Shown here in pieces: positions 19,333 through 28,307 of a stretch of 64,000 nucleotides of DNA; position 1 is the first letter of the stretch, and every line of letters starts with the position of its first letter. This DNA comes from Microcaldota archaeon (GTDB lineage Archaea; Micrarchaeota; Micrarchaeia; Micrarchaeales; Micrarchaeaceae). Made by a program: the position numbers and the translations under genes. The stretch is taken from positions 284,505-348,504 of the forward strand of contig JAJZAB010000001.1 in the NCBI GenBank assembly GCA_021799635.1, given 5' to 3'. The notes beneath the pieces are model-generated. The model made no database searches. It saw only the letters and a program-made list of their open reading frames with translations, and was not told where the DNA came from.

Positions 19333-20541
19333 ATGAAAATAGCAATAGTATCTGATATTCATCTCGGATACGATAGGTTCGCTGAGGATGCATATAAGCA
19401 GGCCAATGAGGCATTTGAAATGGCAGGAGAAGTTGCCGATGCAATACTAGTTCCTGGAGATGTTTTTGACAAGAGGTACCCCAAACCAGAGATAATAGCA
19501 CAAGCCATAAATATATTCAGGGAGCTGTCAAAAAAGGACTGGGGCGCCAGTGTTTCGGAATTTATTGGAAACGGAAAGATATTCACAAATGTACCAATAA
19601 TTGCAATACCTGGCACTCATGAAAGGATAGCTGAGGGTAGGGATAACGCACTCCGGCTTCTATCCCTGGCAGGTTTGCTGGTAGATACAAGCGAAGCTAC
19701 CACAGTATTACAAAAAGGCAAAGAAAAGGTCGCGGTGTTCGGGCTCGGCGGCCTTTCTGAGGAAATGGCAAAAGGCAAGATCGCTGAACTAGCCCCAAAG
19801 CCGGTTGAAGGGGCGTTTAACATATTCATGTTCCACCAATCTGTATACGAGATATTACCTTTCAGTGATAGTTTTATGCACTACAGCGACCTTCCGAAAG
19901 GCTTCGATCTTTACGTGTGCGGCCACATACACAGCAGCATTAAGGTGATTGTAAACGGTAAGCCGTTCCTTATACCTGGTAGCACTGTTATAACACAGCT
20001 AAAAGATCAAGAGCAGGAAAAAAAGGGTTTCATTCTTTTCGATACACAGGACAGTTCATACAATTTCATACAAATAAATTCAAGGCCATTCATATCAAAG
20101 AAGCTGCATTTTGAAGGCGCTGCGCCAAAAGAAATAATAGAAAAAACCGAGGACGAAATAAAAAGCATAATATCAAATGAAAATTGTAAACCTATAATAA
20201 AAATAAAAATAGAGGGCAGCCTGTCTCCTGGATTCAGCAATTCAGACATTCGGATGAGAACTATAGAATCAAGCTACTCCAAAGACGCTTTCCTATCAAT
20301 AGACATGTCGCAGCTAGTAGACCAAGAATCAGAGGCAAGAATAGAAGAAGTAAGAGAAGGAAAGGTAGGCAGCCTTCCCATAAAAGAGCTTGGGATGCTT
20401 ACCTTCCTATCTAAACTTGAAAAAGCTGGAGTAAACAAATCGATAGATTACGATAAACTGTTCAACATCTTATCCGGGCATGAATCAAAGGAAAAAGTTA
20501 TTAAATCATCAATAGAGCTGCTTTTTAAAGGCGAGTCTTAA
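19333..20541 (+). CDS. mre11: Mre11-like DNA repair nuclease
   Basis: Metallophosphoesterase, 402 residues, of the family that processes double-strand breaks with Rad50. Motifs: SDIHLGYDRF (residues 7-16), PGDVFDKR, PGTHERI (the usual GNHE is GTHE), FHQSVYE, and CGHIHSSI. The C-terminal 150 residues lack strong motifs but have the length of the capping and Rad50-binding region. No rad50 or herA is adjacent; two HerA-like ATPases occur elsewhere in the window. Could be another DNA-active phosphoesterase of this family. Confidence 0.85.
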   Translation: MKIAIVSDIHLGYDRFAEDAYKQANEAFEMAGEVADAILVPGDVFDKRYPKPEIIAQAINIFRELSKKDWGASVSEFIGNGKIFTNVPIIAIPGTHERIAEGRDNALRLLSLAGLLVDTSEATTVLQKGKEKVAVFGLGGLSEEMAKGKIAELAPKPVEGAFNIFMFHQSVYEILPFSDSFMHYSDLPKGFDLYVCGHIHSSIKVIVNGKPFLIPGSTVITQLKDQEQEKKGFILFDTQDSSYNFIQINSRPFISKKLHFEGAAPKEIIEKTEDEIKSIISNENCKPIIKIKIEGSLSPGFSNSDIRMRTIESSYSKDAFLSIDMSQLVDQESEARIEEVREGKVGSLPIKELGMLTFLSKLEKAGVNKSIDYDKLFNILSGHESKEKVIKSSIELLFKGES

Positions 20542-20547
20542 GCTCCA

Positions 20548-20781
20548 TTATTTCGAGTGCTCTATTATGCCCAAGACTTTGTTTATTTGTTCCTTGTTGC
20601 TCAAATCGACTATCTCATTCAAGCACTCCAGATGCTTTGGGTTACATTTCCTATCCTTTTTGTTCCTAGTAGCTGTTATTATTTTGACAAAGCCATCATC
20701 TAGGATTGCAGTTATAATTGCTCTGTTACCTGCATCCCTACCATACCTCTTTACGCAGACTCTTCCTTCTTGTAGCAACAT
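20548..20781 (-). CDS. rpl14e: Ribosomal protein L14e
   Basis: Large-subunit protein, 77 residues, matching the short archaeal L14e. N-terminal EGRVCVKRYGRDAG, TAILDDGFVKI and RKCNPKHLECL are the family features (KOW-like SH3 barrel). Last gene of the minus-strand set DUF106, L34e, cmk, L14e, whose order is conserved in many archaea. It is convergent with mre11, six bases apart. Confidence 0.95.
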   Translation of the reverse strand: MLLQEGRVCVKRYGRDAGNRAIITAILDDGFVKIITATRNKKDRKCNPKHLECLNEIVDLSNKEQINKVLGIIEHSK

Positions 20782-20793
20782 TAAATCACTATT

Positions 20794-21318
20794 TTAAACA
20801 AATTTCTTTTTATCTCTAAGCATTGCAAGCATTGAGATTACCGATACAGCTTCACTCACCGATACAGCATCGCTGTTTATTCTTATATCAATTGCTGAAA
20901 GGTCAAAATCTTTGTGATACGCCCTCCTGTACTGCGCAGCGGTAAGGGCATCCTTCTTCCTTATGTATTTTATGCAATATTTAATGCTTTTCTTTTTTTC
21001 TTTGGATAGCCGGTATGCCCTGTTTTTTTCATCGGAATCCAGCCATATCCTCAGGGTTGCATCTTTTATTATCCACGGACAGTGCCATGTAGTTATTACA
21101 CAATCAATGTGCTTTGATTCTTTAATAATGTTTTCGTCAAATTCAAGTGCGTACCTTGCAGTTGTATTCTCAAGCATTTTCAGCAACTTAGCATCACTAA
21201 CCGCCGCATTTTTGTACGATTGGCTTATGTGCCTTATGCCAAGCTCGTCAGAAATGGCTGCACCTAGAGTGGTCTTTCCACTTCCGGTAAGACCACTTAT
21301 ACATATCTTCATAAGCAT
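20794..21318 (-). CDS. cmk: Cytidylate kinase, archaeal type
   Basis: Phosphorylates CMP and dCMP. 174 residues. The P-loop GLTGSGKTT is at residues 9-17; ARYALEFDENI, the DCVITTWHCPW segment, LRIWLD and the basic lid RKKDALTAAQYRRAY follow. ATG 21318 overlaps the L34e stop by one base (TGATG), a translational-coupling arrangement; ATG 21312 is an alternative. Placement between L34e and L14e is the standard archaeal neighbourhood. Confidence 0.93.
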   Translation of the reverse strand: MLMKICISGLTGSGKTTLGAAISDELGIRHISQSYKNAAVSDAKLLKMLENTTARYALEFDENIIKESKHIDCVITTWHCPWIIKDATLRIWLDSDEKNRAYRLSKEKKKSIKYCIKYIRKKDALTAAQYRRAYHKDFDLSAIDIRINSDAVSVSEAVSVISMLAMLRDKKKFV

Positions 21319-21644
21319 CAGTGTGCGACAAGCTGCAGCACGTAAGCCCTTTCCCTAGCGTTTATCTCGTCGAGCTTCATCTCCCCCTGCTCAACTCTAC
21401 TACCCAGATTTATTATGTTTGCAGTGCATCCAGAGCACAGGACCCCCCCAAAAAGCCTGTTGTTTGTCATCCTAGTCTTCCCTCCAACCCTGCTTATTCC
21501 ATTCAGCTCTGCCCCACATATGGCGCAGTGCGGCATAGACGCTATCTTGCGCCTGTAGTGTATTACGTTCCTGCCCTTAGACGTAACCCTATTGTATCTT
21601 TTGAAACTTCGTGATCTGTGCATTGGTTTAGGCAAATAAGGCAC
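21318..21644 (-). CDS. rpl34e: Ribosomal protein L34e
   Basis: Large-subunit protein, 108 residues. Basic N-terminus (HRSRSFKRYNRVTSKGRNV), HYRRK, and a zinc-binding CAICG...CSGC ribbon surrounding RLFGGVL are diagnostic. Directly followed by cmk with a one-base overlap. 43 bases separate it from the upstream DUF106 gene. Confidence 0.94.
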   Translation of the reverse strand: MPYLPKPMHRSRSFKRYNRVTSKGRNVIHYRRKIASMPHCAICGAELNGISRVGGKTRMTNNRLFGGVLCSGCTANIINLGSRVEQGEMKLDEINARERAYVLQLVAH

Positions 21645-21687
21645 CAGTTTATATCATATGTGTGAAAAGGTATTTAGAGCCTTTTAT

Positions 21688-22209
21688 CTAGGTTTTGGTC
21701 GCAGTGCCGGCCATGGCTAACCTTTCAATTTTTGCCTTCCTCCTATCATAAAGCATTATTGAAATGGAGCTTATAAGTCCAAGGAAGAACACCGTAACAA
21801 AGAAAAGCCCACGGTACTGTAGTGAAAAATTGTACGATGCCAAGGAGAACGTTGCAACATCAGCTTTCAAACCACCGAACAGGGCCGGTACAATCAAGTA
21901 ATATACTATCAAAAATGTAGGTATCAGCACAAAAGTGGCTTTCATGTTTGAGGTCATGCTCTCCTTTACCAAAGGCATCATTTCGCTTTGTTTCCTGTTC
22001 AATTCATCTTTTGGCGCATTGCCCTTTATCATATCATTGAGCTCCTTCGAATGTATCTTTATTTTCTCCTGCAGTTCCCTTACCCTTTTCGGATTTGATA
22101 ACTTTCTCTGTAGAGTAGCAGCCATGATGGTATACGCTACACCAATTATTACTATGTAAATCTCTGCCGACATGGGCATTGACGTAGCAGCCAGCATAAA
22201 TAATAGCAT
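21688..22209 (-). CDS. DUF106 / EMC3-like membrane insertase (archaeal YidC-like)
   Basis: 173 residues. N-terminal helix (about 13-30), a cytoplasmic coiled coil (about 34-75, KRVRELQEKIKIHSKE region), then two or three hydrophobic helices. This is the topology of the Oxa1/YidC superfamily members in archaea that help insert membrane proteins. Usually next to secY, adk and L34e; here it precedes L34e. Its promoter shows an ACATATATATAAAAGG box 25-40 bases upstream of ATG 22209. Confidence 0.85.
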   Translation of the reverse strand: MLLFMLAATSMPMSAEIYIVIIGVAYTIMAATLQRKLSNPKRVRELQEKIKIHSKELNDMIKGNAPKDELNRKQSEMMPLVKESMTSNMKATFVLIPTFLIVYYLIVPALFGGLKADVATFSLASYNFSLQYRGLFFVTVFFLGLISSISIMLYDRRKAKIERLAMAGTATKT

Positions 22210-22345
22210 ATTTGTGCACCGGATTATTATCCTTTTATATATATGTAAACATGAAATATTTATATGTTTAGAAAACAGCGATATCGAGCTAAAAGCCTAG
22301 CTTTGGCTACGGTGCCAGCACATACCGGGAACTTAGAGTGCCGGA
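22210..22345. other. Intergenic region between DUF106 and thermosome
   Basis: 136 bases. The right side near 22230-22260 holds the minus-strand TATA element of the DUF106 operon. AAAGCCTAGCTTT at 22292-22304 can form a short hairpin downstream of the thermosome stop and may be its terminator. No gene seen. Confidence 0.4.
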
Positions 22346-24010
22346 TCAATCCATATCCGGCATTCCGCCTCCATGACCTCCCATGCCTCCGCCAGGACCT
22401 CCAGGCGGCGCCCTTCCCTTTGAGCTGATTATGTCATCTATCCTGAGTATTATCTCCGCAGCCTCGCTGGCGCTGTATATAGCCTGCTGCTTTACCTTCA
22501 GCGGCTCAAACACACCCTGCTTCGACATATCTCCTATATTGTTCTTCAGGATGTCTACTCCATGGACACCTCCGTCTTTTGACCTATGCCTGCTCCTAAG
22601 CTGCACTAGGGTGTCTATCGCATCCATGCCAGCGCTTTCAGCCAGGGTTTTTGGAATTACCTCTATGGCGTCTGCAAACTTTTGTATGGCTAGCTGTTCC
22701 CTTCCTCCCACATCATTCGAGTAGTTTCTCAGTGCGTTTGCTATATCTATTTCTATGCTGCCACCACCAATAACATACAGCCCGTTGATCATAACGCTGG
22801 AGACGGCCCCTATAACATCTGTTATCGAACGCTCCACTTCATCAACGACCTGCTGATTACCCCCTCTTACAAATATGGTGACGCTCTTCGGGTCCCTGCA
22901 CTTCTCTACAAAAACCATGCGTTCTCCGCCTATCTTTCTCTCCTCTATTATGCCGGCGTAGCCTAGATCCTTGTCATTCAGGTCGTCCAGGCTTGTCACT
23001 ATCTTGGCACCGGTTGCTCTAGAAAGCTTCTCTATATCGCTTTTCTTTATGCGCCTTACGGCGATTATGCCTGATTTTGAGAGATAGTGCTGTGCGACGT
23101 CGTCTATACCCTTCTGGGTAAACACAACATTTGCACCACTCTTCTCTATCTTCTTGACCATTTCCTTAAGCATGCGCTCCTCCTGCTGCAGGAACGCCTG
23201 CATCTGCTCCGGCGAAGTTATCTCTATCTTTGCATCAGTTTCCGTTTTTTCTATCTCTAGGGCAACGTCGAGAAGTGCTATCTTTGCATTTGATACGCTT
23301 CTTGGCATCCCAGGATGTGATATCTCCTTGTCTATCAATACTCCGTTTATAAGCTCGGTGTCGTTTATGCCTCCTCCGCTCTTCTTTTCCACTTTTATGA
23401 AATCATGGTCTATTACGGTTTCACCAGATGCACTCTTTTCCATCACCTGCTTCACTGCCTTTATTACCAGCTTGGAAAGGTGTGCCTTGGTGCTCTCGTC
23501 CCCCACGTTCTTAGAACCCATAGATACAAGTGCTATTTTCTGCAGTGTGTTATCGTCGTTTATGTCGACCTTTTTGGCTACTTCGTTCAGCACAGCCGAT
23601 GCCTTCTCGGCCGCCATCTTGTAACCTCTTATTATAGTTGTTGGGTGTATTCCTTGCTCTATAAGGTCCCCTGCACCCTTGAGCAGCTCTCCGGCCATTA
23701 TAACTACTGTAGTAGTACCATCTCCCACCTCCTTATCCTGTGTCTTTGCGATGTCTACCATAATCTTAGCTACTGGGTGTTCTACATTCATTTCGTCAAG
23801 TATGGTGGCTCCATCGTTGGTTATTACTATATCGCCAAGTTCGCTAACAAGCATTTTATCCATACCTTTCGGACCTAGCGTAGTCTTTACCGCGCTTGCC
23901 ACCGCAACAGCAACAGAGATATTTGTTCTCTGTGCATCCCTTCCAAGTATCCTAGATGCTCCCTCCGGGAGCAATAGTATCTGTTGTCCTCCTATTTGAT
24001 TTTCTGCCAT
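22346..24010 (-). CDS. thsA: Thermosome (group II chaperonin) subunit
   Basis: ATP-driven protein-folding chamber subunit, 554 residues. ATPase motifs [18 protein letters not shown] and GDGTTTVV lie in the N-terminal part; the apical, helical-protrusion and equatorial regions follow, and the C-terminus ends in the glycine/methionine tail typical of chaperonins. It stands alone, with a long leader: a TTTTAAATATC element near 24128-24140 is about 120 bases upstream of the ATG. Only one thermosome gene is in the window. Prefoldin beta is encoded nearby. Confidence 0.97.
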   Translation of the reverse strand: MAENQIGGQQILLLPEGASRILGRDAQRTNISVAVAVASAVKTTLGPKGMDKMLVSELGDIVITNDGATILDEMNVEHPVAKIMVDIAKTQDKEVGDGTTTVVIMAGELLKGAGDLIEQGIHPTTIIRGYKMAAEKASAVLNEVAKKVDINDDNTLQKIALVSMGSKNVGDESTKAHLSKLVIKAVKQVMEKSASGETVIDHDFIKVEKKSGGGINDTELINGVLIDKEISHPGMPRSVSNAKIALLDVALEIEKTETDAKIEITSPEQMQAFLQQEERMLKEMVKKIEKSGANVVFTQKGIDDVAQHYLSKSGIIAVRRIKKSDIEKLSRATGAKIVTSLDDLNDKDLGYAGIIEERKIGGERMVFVEKCRDPKSVTIFVRGGNQQVVDEVERSITDVIGAVSSVMINGLYVIGGGSIEIDIANALRNYSNDVGGREQLAIQKFADAIEVIPKTLAESAGMDAIDTLVQLRSRHRSKDGGVHGVDILKNNIGDMSKQGVFEPLKVKQQAIYSASEAAEIILRIDDIISSKGRAPPGGPGGGMGGHGGGMPDMD

Positions 24011-24216
24011 GGTTTCACCATTTTTAAGCGTCTTATGTCAGTGTCCTGTTCGTTGCAGATGACCTAATAATAAGAAATATGTATTTTTCCTATACTTACA
24101 TACATACAATATATATGCTATATTAAGATATTTAAAACTTGCGCTAGGTTTTTCTTATCCAACAATCCCGCCAAAACAAAGGGTAAAGCCCTCGGGCAAG
24201 ATTTGATTTTTGGTGA
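24011..24216. promoter_or_regulatory. Thermosome leader/promoter and mrp tail
   Basis: 206 bases. It contains TATA-like elements on the minus strand around 24105-24140 and a purine-rich GGTGAAACC just before the thermosome ATG (the ribosome-binding site). GCCCTCGGGC at 24186-24195 forms a four-pair hairpin after the mrp stop. Heat-shock regulation would be expected for the family, but I see no named operator. Confidence 0.4.
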
Positions 24217-25068
24217 TCAAATGTTGCCTGCTTGCACCGCCTCAGGGTCAAATTTGCTGTTTGGCAAGATCTTTTTTATTATACCATCAAAACTCAGGTA
24301 TGTACGCTCGTCCTCTAACACTGGCACAATTCCAGAATCACTGTATTCATTGAATGTATTGTTTAATTCTATAGTCCCAAGCAGTTCCGTTTTCAGAGCC
24401 TCCACAGCATCAATCGTGTTCTTGCTTGGTCTCCCATCAGACATGTTCTCTATCACTCCTATTATATTGGCTCCAAGCCTTTTTGCCATAAGCCCAGACC
24501 TCACAGAATTCACGCAGGCGATTTTTTGTGGGTTTGTAACTATTATAAATCCATCTAGGTTTAGAAGCTGCATTATTGTTAGCGGGGCGTCGCTAGTGCC
24601 AGGGCTCAAGTCTATTATGAGGTAGTCCAGTTCCCCCCAGTCAGTATACTCAAAAAAGTCCCCGAGCATTTTAGTTATTATCGGCCCGCGCCATATTATT
24701 GGTCTTTTAAGCTCGTCCACCAACATAGCCGTGGATGCAACTTTAACGCCGTTTTTTTCTATAGGCTTAAGCGGTGCGTGTGGGTCCATCTTATCAGTTA
24801 TGCCAAGAAACATGGTTATATTTGGGCAGTCTATGTCAGCATCAAGCAGGCCCACTTTAAACCCCTGTTTCATAAGCGTGTAAGCTACGTTTATTGCAAT
24901 AGTAGTTTTGCCAACACCGCCCTTGGCGCTGTATATACCTATTTTGTGCTTTATCTTTGATAGTTTCTCCTTTATGCGCCGTTTCTGGTCTATAACCTTT
25001 AGAAATGAAGGGTGCATGTTTGGTGGTGCAGATGCGCCATTTTCTTCGTGTCCTAAGTCATTTACCAT
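24217..25068 (-). CDS. mrp: Mrp/NBP35-family ATPase
   Basis: P-loop ATPase thought to carry and transfer Fe-S clusters. 283 residues. Deviant Walker A YSAKGGVGKTT (residues about 46-56), DADIDCPN, and the Walker B region DYLIIDLSPGTSDAP. The CxxC cluster-binding motif common in this family near the C-terminus is not seen, so cluster binding is less certain. The first 40 residues are a basic leader. Fe-S clients in the window include NuoB, NuoI and the radical SAM enzyme. Confidence 0.9.
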   Translation of the reverse strand: MVNDLGHEENGASAPPNMHPSFLKVIDQKRRIKEKLSKIKHKIGIYSAKGGVGKTTIAINVAYTLMKQGFKVGLLDADIDCPNITMFLGITDKMDPHAPLKPIEKNGVKVASTAMLVDELKRPIIWRGPIITKMLGDFFEYTDWGELDYLIIDLSPGTSDAPLTIMQLLNLDGFIIVTNPQKIACVNSVRSGLMAKRLGANIIGVIENMSDGRPSKNTIDAVEALKTELLGTIELNNTFNEYSDSGIVPVLEDERTYLSFDGIIKKILPNSKFDPEAVQAGNI

Positions 25069-25109
25069 GTTTATGCTACCGTAATCTAGCTATTAATATG
25101 TTTTGAAGA

Positions 25110-25173
25110 ATATCTGGAATTGAGTAATGCGGTCATCAGCATCCAGCCAACTCCCAAACTAAGCTATACCGCA
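25110..25173 (-). ncRNA. tRNA-like 5' fragment, possible split-tRNA half
   Basis: Read on the minus strand from 25173: TGCGGTA (acceptor-like), TA, a D-arm GCTT-AGTTTGG-GAGT whose stem pairs with two G-U pairs, then GCTGG followed by ATGCTGA, which resembles an anticodon stem and loop with anticodon GCT (Ser). CCAG at 25114-25117 could close the stem across a 20-base insertion. No T-arm and no 3' acceptor follow. A TTTTAAAC element (25187-25195) is correctly spaced upstream. It could be a 5' half of a split tRNA, a decayed tRNA, or chance. Confidence 0.35.
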
Positions 25174-25270
25174 AAAGCAATGATAGTTTAAAATAACTTT
25201 GTGTTTATAATAACTTTACATTTCAAAAGAATAGTAATTTTACTTATTTTGAAATAAATAATGGTAATAC

Positions 25271-25642
25271 ATGGTGTATAACATGAAAATAAGCGAGCTG
25301 AAGGCTGGCGCTAGCAACGTAACCATAACTGCAAAAGTGGTCCAAAAGGAGGAACCTAGAGAAGTTGTAACTAAATACGGGAAAAGGCTAAGCGTAGCCA
25401 ACATAACCCTTCAGGACGAGTCTGGAAGCATACCGATGTCGCTGTGGGGGGATACAATCGGAGAAGTAGACGTAGGCGATACCGTTGAGGTATCAAATGG
25501 ATACGTAAATGAATTTAGGGGGTCACCACAGCTATCCACCGGAAAATTCGGAAAGATAAAAGTGGTAGAAAAGGGATCCGGCGCCGAATCACAGGAATCT
25601 TCCGAATATTCAGAAGATATCCCGTCAGAGGAAGACGCATAG
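25271..25642 (+). CDS. ssb: Single-stranded DNA-binding protein, one OB fold
   Basis: 123 residues: one OB fold (about 8-100) and an acidic, serine-rich flexible tail ending in SEEDA. It resembles the crenarchaeal SSB: VTITAKVVQKEE, a conserved NITLQDESGSIPMSLWGD core with the invariant LWG, and VEVSNGYVNEFRGSPQLS. Binds and protects single-stranded DNA; the tail probably recruits partners. ATG 25271 or 25283. It is convergent with the flippase-like gene, five bases apart. Confidence 0.88.
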   Translation: MVYNMKISELKAGASNVTITAKVVQKEEPREVVTKYGKRLSVANITLQDESGSIPMSLWGDTIGEVDVGDTVEVSNGYVNEFRGSPQLSTGKFGKIKVVEKGSGAESQESSEYSEDIPSEEDA

Positions 25643-25647
25643 AATTA

Positions 25648-26712
25648 TCATACCCTCCGGAGCTTGGCCTTTTTTCCCTTTTTCTCCTTTATTCTAGGAT
25701 CCCAGTATCTCAGCGTGTAGAAGAAGAATATCGCACCTATTATTATGCCAAACCATAGCGATGCAAATCTAGACATTATTGTCGCCGCTGAGCTTATTGT
25801 TGTGCTAAGATGAAAAACACTGCTTGTTAGTGCCACAAGCGCGCCGTCTTCAACCCCTATATTGCCAGGCACCGCGGATATCATGCCGAACATAAGGGAT
25901 GATGAATAAACAAATACTGTGCCGGCAGGGTATGGGATTACCCCTATAGCCAAAAGCGAGAAATAGAGGGTCAGCGAATTCAGCAGCGCAGCAGGTATGG
26001 TAACAATTAATGATACAAGGTAGACCTTTGACGTATTTAGCTTGTTCTGCGAATGGAAGTACTCCTCTCCATAAGGCGTGAATGTCTTTATGAACCTGCT
26101 TTTTTTGAAAATATTTTTTATTATGTTATAAAGCCAATCATTTAGTATAAAGGCAAACGGCAGCAAGAGTACAACATCTATTATAACTATGTAGGTTATA
26201 TACCTATGAAAGTATATGGCTGCAAGGAGTGCGAGTATCGCAAACCCCAAGAAGTCTGTAAATATATCCATTGTGACTATCGGGACTATGTTAACAAACC
26301 TTATCTTTGTTATCCTATTTAATGTATAAGCAGCAATTACCCTACCTATTTTACCAGGGGTTATATTCATCGAGTAAAGCGAAAGATATACTGCCAGGTT
26401 CTTTTTAATCGGCACTTTCAGTCCAGTTACCTTGATATAATAATTCCACTTTACAAATCTTAGCAGATAGCCGCCAAGCACCGAAACAAAAGCCAATAGG
26501 TATATGTATAAATTTGCACTGATTATAATGCTTATTACTTTACCTATTCCTCCAATAAGCGCTATGATTATAAATACAACTAGGCTTACTCCAAATCCGG
26601 CTCCAACAAACAATGACGCCTTTCTTGCAAGCTGAAGGTATCCCTTCCTGTCCAATTTATCCTGGTGAGTTATGGCATACCAGAAAGACTTTTTTTTAGC
26701 CAAATAAACCAC
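25648..26712 (-). CDS. UPF0104 / LPG-synthase-TM-like membrane protein
   Basis: 354 residues with about eight hydrophobic helices. The conserved segments LRFVKWNYYIKVTGLKVPIKK, ITPGKIGR, and the late VPGNIGVEDGALV motif mark the flippase-like (AglD-type) family, often linked to lipid-linked glycans. Basic C-terminal tail. Its start overlaps the last base of the upstream GT4 glycosyltransferase, so the two are a unit. Likely works in envelope glycan assembly; the substrate is unknown. Confidence 0.82.
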   Translation of the reverse strand: MVYLAKKKSFWYAITHQDKLDRKGYLQLARKASLFVGAGFGVSLVVFIIIALIGGIGKVISIIISANLYIYLLAFVSVLGGYLLRFVKWNYYIKVTGLKVPIKKNLAVYLSLYSMNITPGKIGRVIAAYTLNRITKIRFVNIVPIVTMDIFTDFLGFAILALLAAIYFHRYITYIVIIDVVLLLPFAFILNDWLYNIIKNIFKKSRFIKTFTPYGEEYFHSQNKLNTSKVYLVSLIVTIPAALLNSLTLYFSLLAIGVIPYPAGTVFVYSSSLMFGMISAVPGNIGVEDGALVALTSSVFHLSTTISSAATIMSRFASLWFGIIIGAIFFFYTLRYWDPRIKEKKGKKAKLRRV

Positions 26713-27893
26713 TAATATTTTAACAGGCCGCCGAATTCTTTTTCGTACTCCTTCGCTATCTTATCCCAGTTGTGCTCCCTTATTATTATATTCCTGCTTT
26801 TCTTGGTCATCCTGTCCACTTTTTTCCTATCGTTTATAATTGTATCAATTAGCTGATAGGTCTTTTTTTTGATGCTGTCAACGTCACCAGGCTTGGCGTA
26901 AAATCCAGAATCCTTAAGCATTTCGGGAACCCCTCCAACCCTTGTAGCAACAATAGGGGTCCTGCTAGACATGGCTTCCATAACTGCTATAGAGGCAGGT
27001 TCGTATAGAGACGCAGACACAAATAGATCGGCGCAGTTGTAGTAGAAAGGAAGCACCTCTTCTTTTATTCCACTAACAATCTTAAATTGTTTGTCTATAC
27101 CGATGTTCTTAGCCATATATTTCAGCGTATCCTTTAGGTACCCCTTGCCTATGATGAGCAGCATTATGTTGAGATCCCTATGCTCTTTTATCAGCTCTGC
27201 CACCGCGCCGAGCAGATATATCTGCCCTTTCTGAACTACCAACCTACCATTGTTAAGTATATTTAACGAATCGGATAACCCAATGGTATCTTTAAGCTCT
27301 TTCACCGCAGCATCAGCTTTTCTAGGTGTGTATCTGCTATAATCAACGCCGTTATATATAACGCGCGTCCTTTTTGACCTTCTGTAGGCTTTAGGGACTG
27401 TGCTCTCAAGTGTATTCCTAGATACCGCTGTTATAAGATCGGCATACTGCATTATCCTTCTGCCCCATAGCATCTCATATAAATAACCACCATTATTGGT
27501 TATAGTATCTATATTTTTTGGTACGGCATCGTGCAGTGTAAGCGCTATTTTTTTATTGGTTTTCTTTATTTTCCCTACAGTATCAAAATAATAGAGATAT
27601 CTGTTGTTTATGTGATATACCTCTGCATCGGTTTCTGCCAATACATCCTTCAGACCCCACATTATCGGCATCGGCATTGGCAGCTTTGGTATGTCCAGAT
27701 ACCGGGTTCTTAGCCTTACTATTTTTATCCCATTTACATAATCTACCGAATGTTTTTTCTGTTTGCTATTTAAACTTGCTGATATTACAGTTACGTTGTG
27801 TTTTTTTGCAAGCCTACTGTATACTTCATAAAGGACTTTTTCAGTACCCCCCGAGTATGGGTAAAAAAATGGATTGAGAACGCATATGTCCAA
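26712..27893 (-). CDS. GT4-family glycosyltransferase
   Basis: 393 residues with two Rossmann domains of a GT-B fold. FYPYSGGTEKVLYEV near the N-terminus binds the acceptor; NGRLVVQKGQIYLL and the EPASIAVMEAMSSRTPIVATRVGGVPE motif bind the nucleotide sugar. Retaining transferase, cytoplasmic face of the membrane. Next to the flippase-like protein and divergent from a sulfatase-fold enzyme, which suggests a surface-glycan locus. Donor and acceptor cannot be told from sequence. Confidence 0.9.
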   Translation of the reverse strand: MDICVLNPFFYPYSGGTEKVLYEVYSRLAKKHNVTVISASLNSKQKKHSVDYVNGIKIVRLRTRYLDIPKLPMPMPIMWGLKDVLAETDAEVYHINNRYLYYFDTVGKIKKTNKKIALTLHDAVPKNIDTITNNGGYLYEMLWGRRIMQYADLITAVSRNTLESTVPKAYRRSKRTRVIYNGVDYSRYTPRKADAAVKELKDTIGLSDSLNILNNGRLVVQKGQIYLLGAVAELIKEHRDLNIMLLIIGKGYLKDTLKYMAKNIGIDKQFKIVSGIKEEVLPFYYNCADLFVSASLYEPASIAVMEAMSSRTPIVATRVGGVPEMLKDSGFYAKPGDVDSIKKKTYQLIDTIINDRKKVDRMTKKSRNIIIREHNWDKIAKEYEKEFGGLLKY

Positions 27894-28307
27894 TAAATCA
27901 CCTATATAAGAACTCTGTTTTCCGGCATTTTATCAACATCCTTTTATTAAAATCATTCCCTCTCCCAAAACGCCGAATTTGTCTCCGTACAGCGCATTTC
28001 CGTTCATATCCTTATCCAAACAGAAGATTTCAATCTTGCTAATCCAATCCTCTAATACATTTTACCTCTGTTTTATCATTTCCTCTCCTATCTGTAAAAA
28101 CGGCGTTTTTAAATCACGCCACTACATTTTGCAACAGGATATTTAACAATTATTGAATTTTAAATACCATAACAAATACTACTGTTTAAAAATCATTATA
28201 CACATATACAATACTATAAAAATATAAATGTTATAAAACATTATACCAATCAGCCACGATAACAGATATTCAGTTATATAAAAATAGAAAATCAAACGTA
28301 GGTATTT
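27894..28307. other. 414-base region between divergent glycan genes
   Basis: Holds one interrupted small frame (27933-28079, listed separately) and several TATA-like elements: TTTTTAAAT at 28106-28114 (minus), and TTTTAAATA near 28158 and TTTAAAAATC near 28184 on the plus side. The 28180-28300 part is very AT-rich and contains the sulfatase promoter. No tRNA or repeat seen. Confidence 0.5.
27933..28079 (-). pseudogene. Small frame with in-frame TAA, 48 codons
   Basis: From ATG 28079 the frame reads MIKQR, then TAA, then 42 codons to TGA at 27933. The downstream part (for example LEDWISKIEIFCLDKD and GDKFGVLGEG) has protein-like composition. GGAGAGG sits before the ATG and a TATA element 27-35 bases upstream. 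It precedes the GT4 gene by 40 bases. It may be a broken gene, a sequencing error, or start from an unseen codon. Function unknown. Confidence 0.35.
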
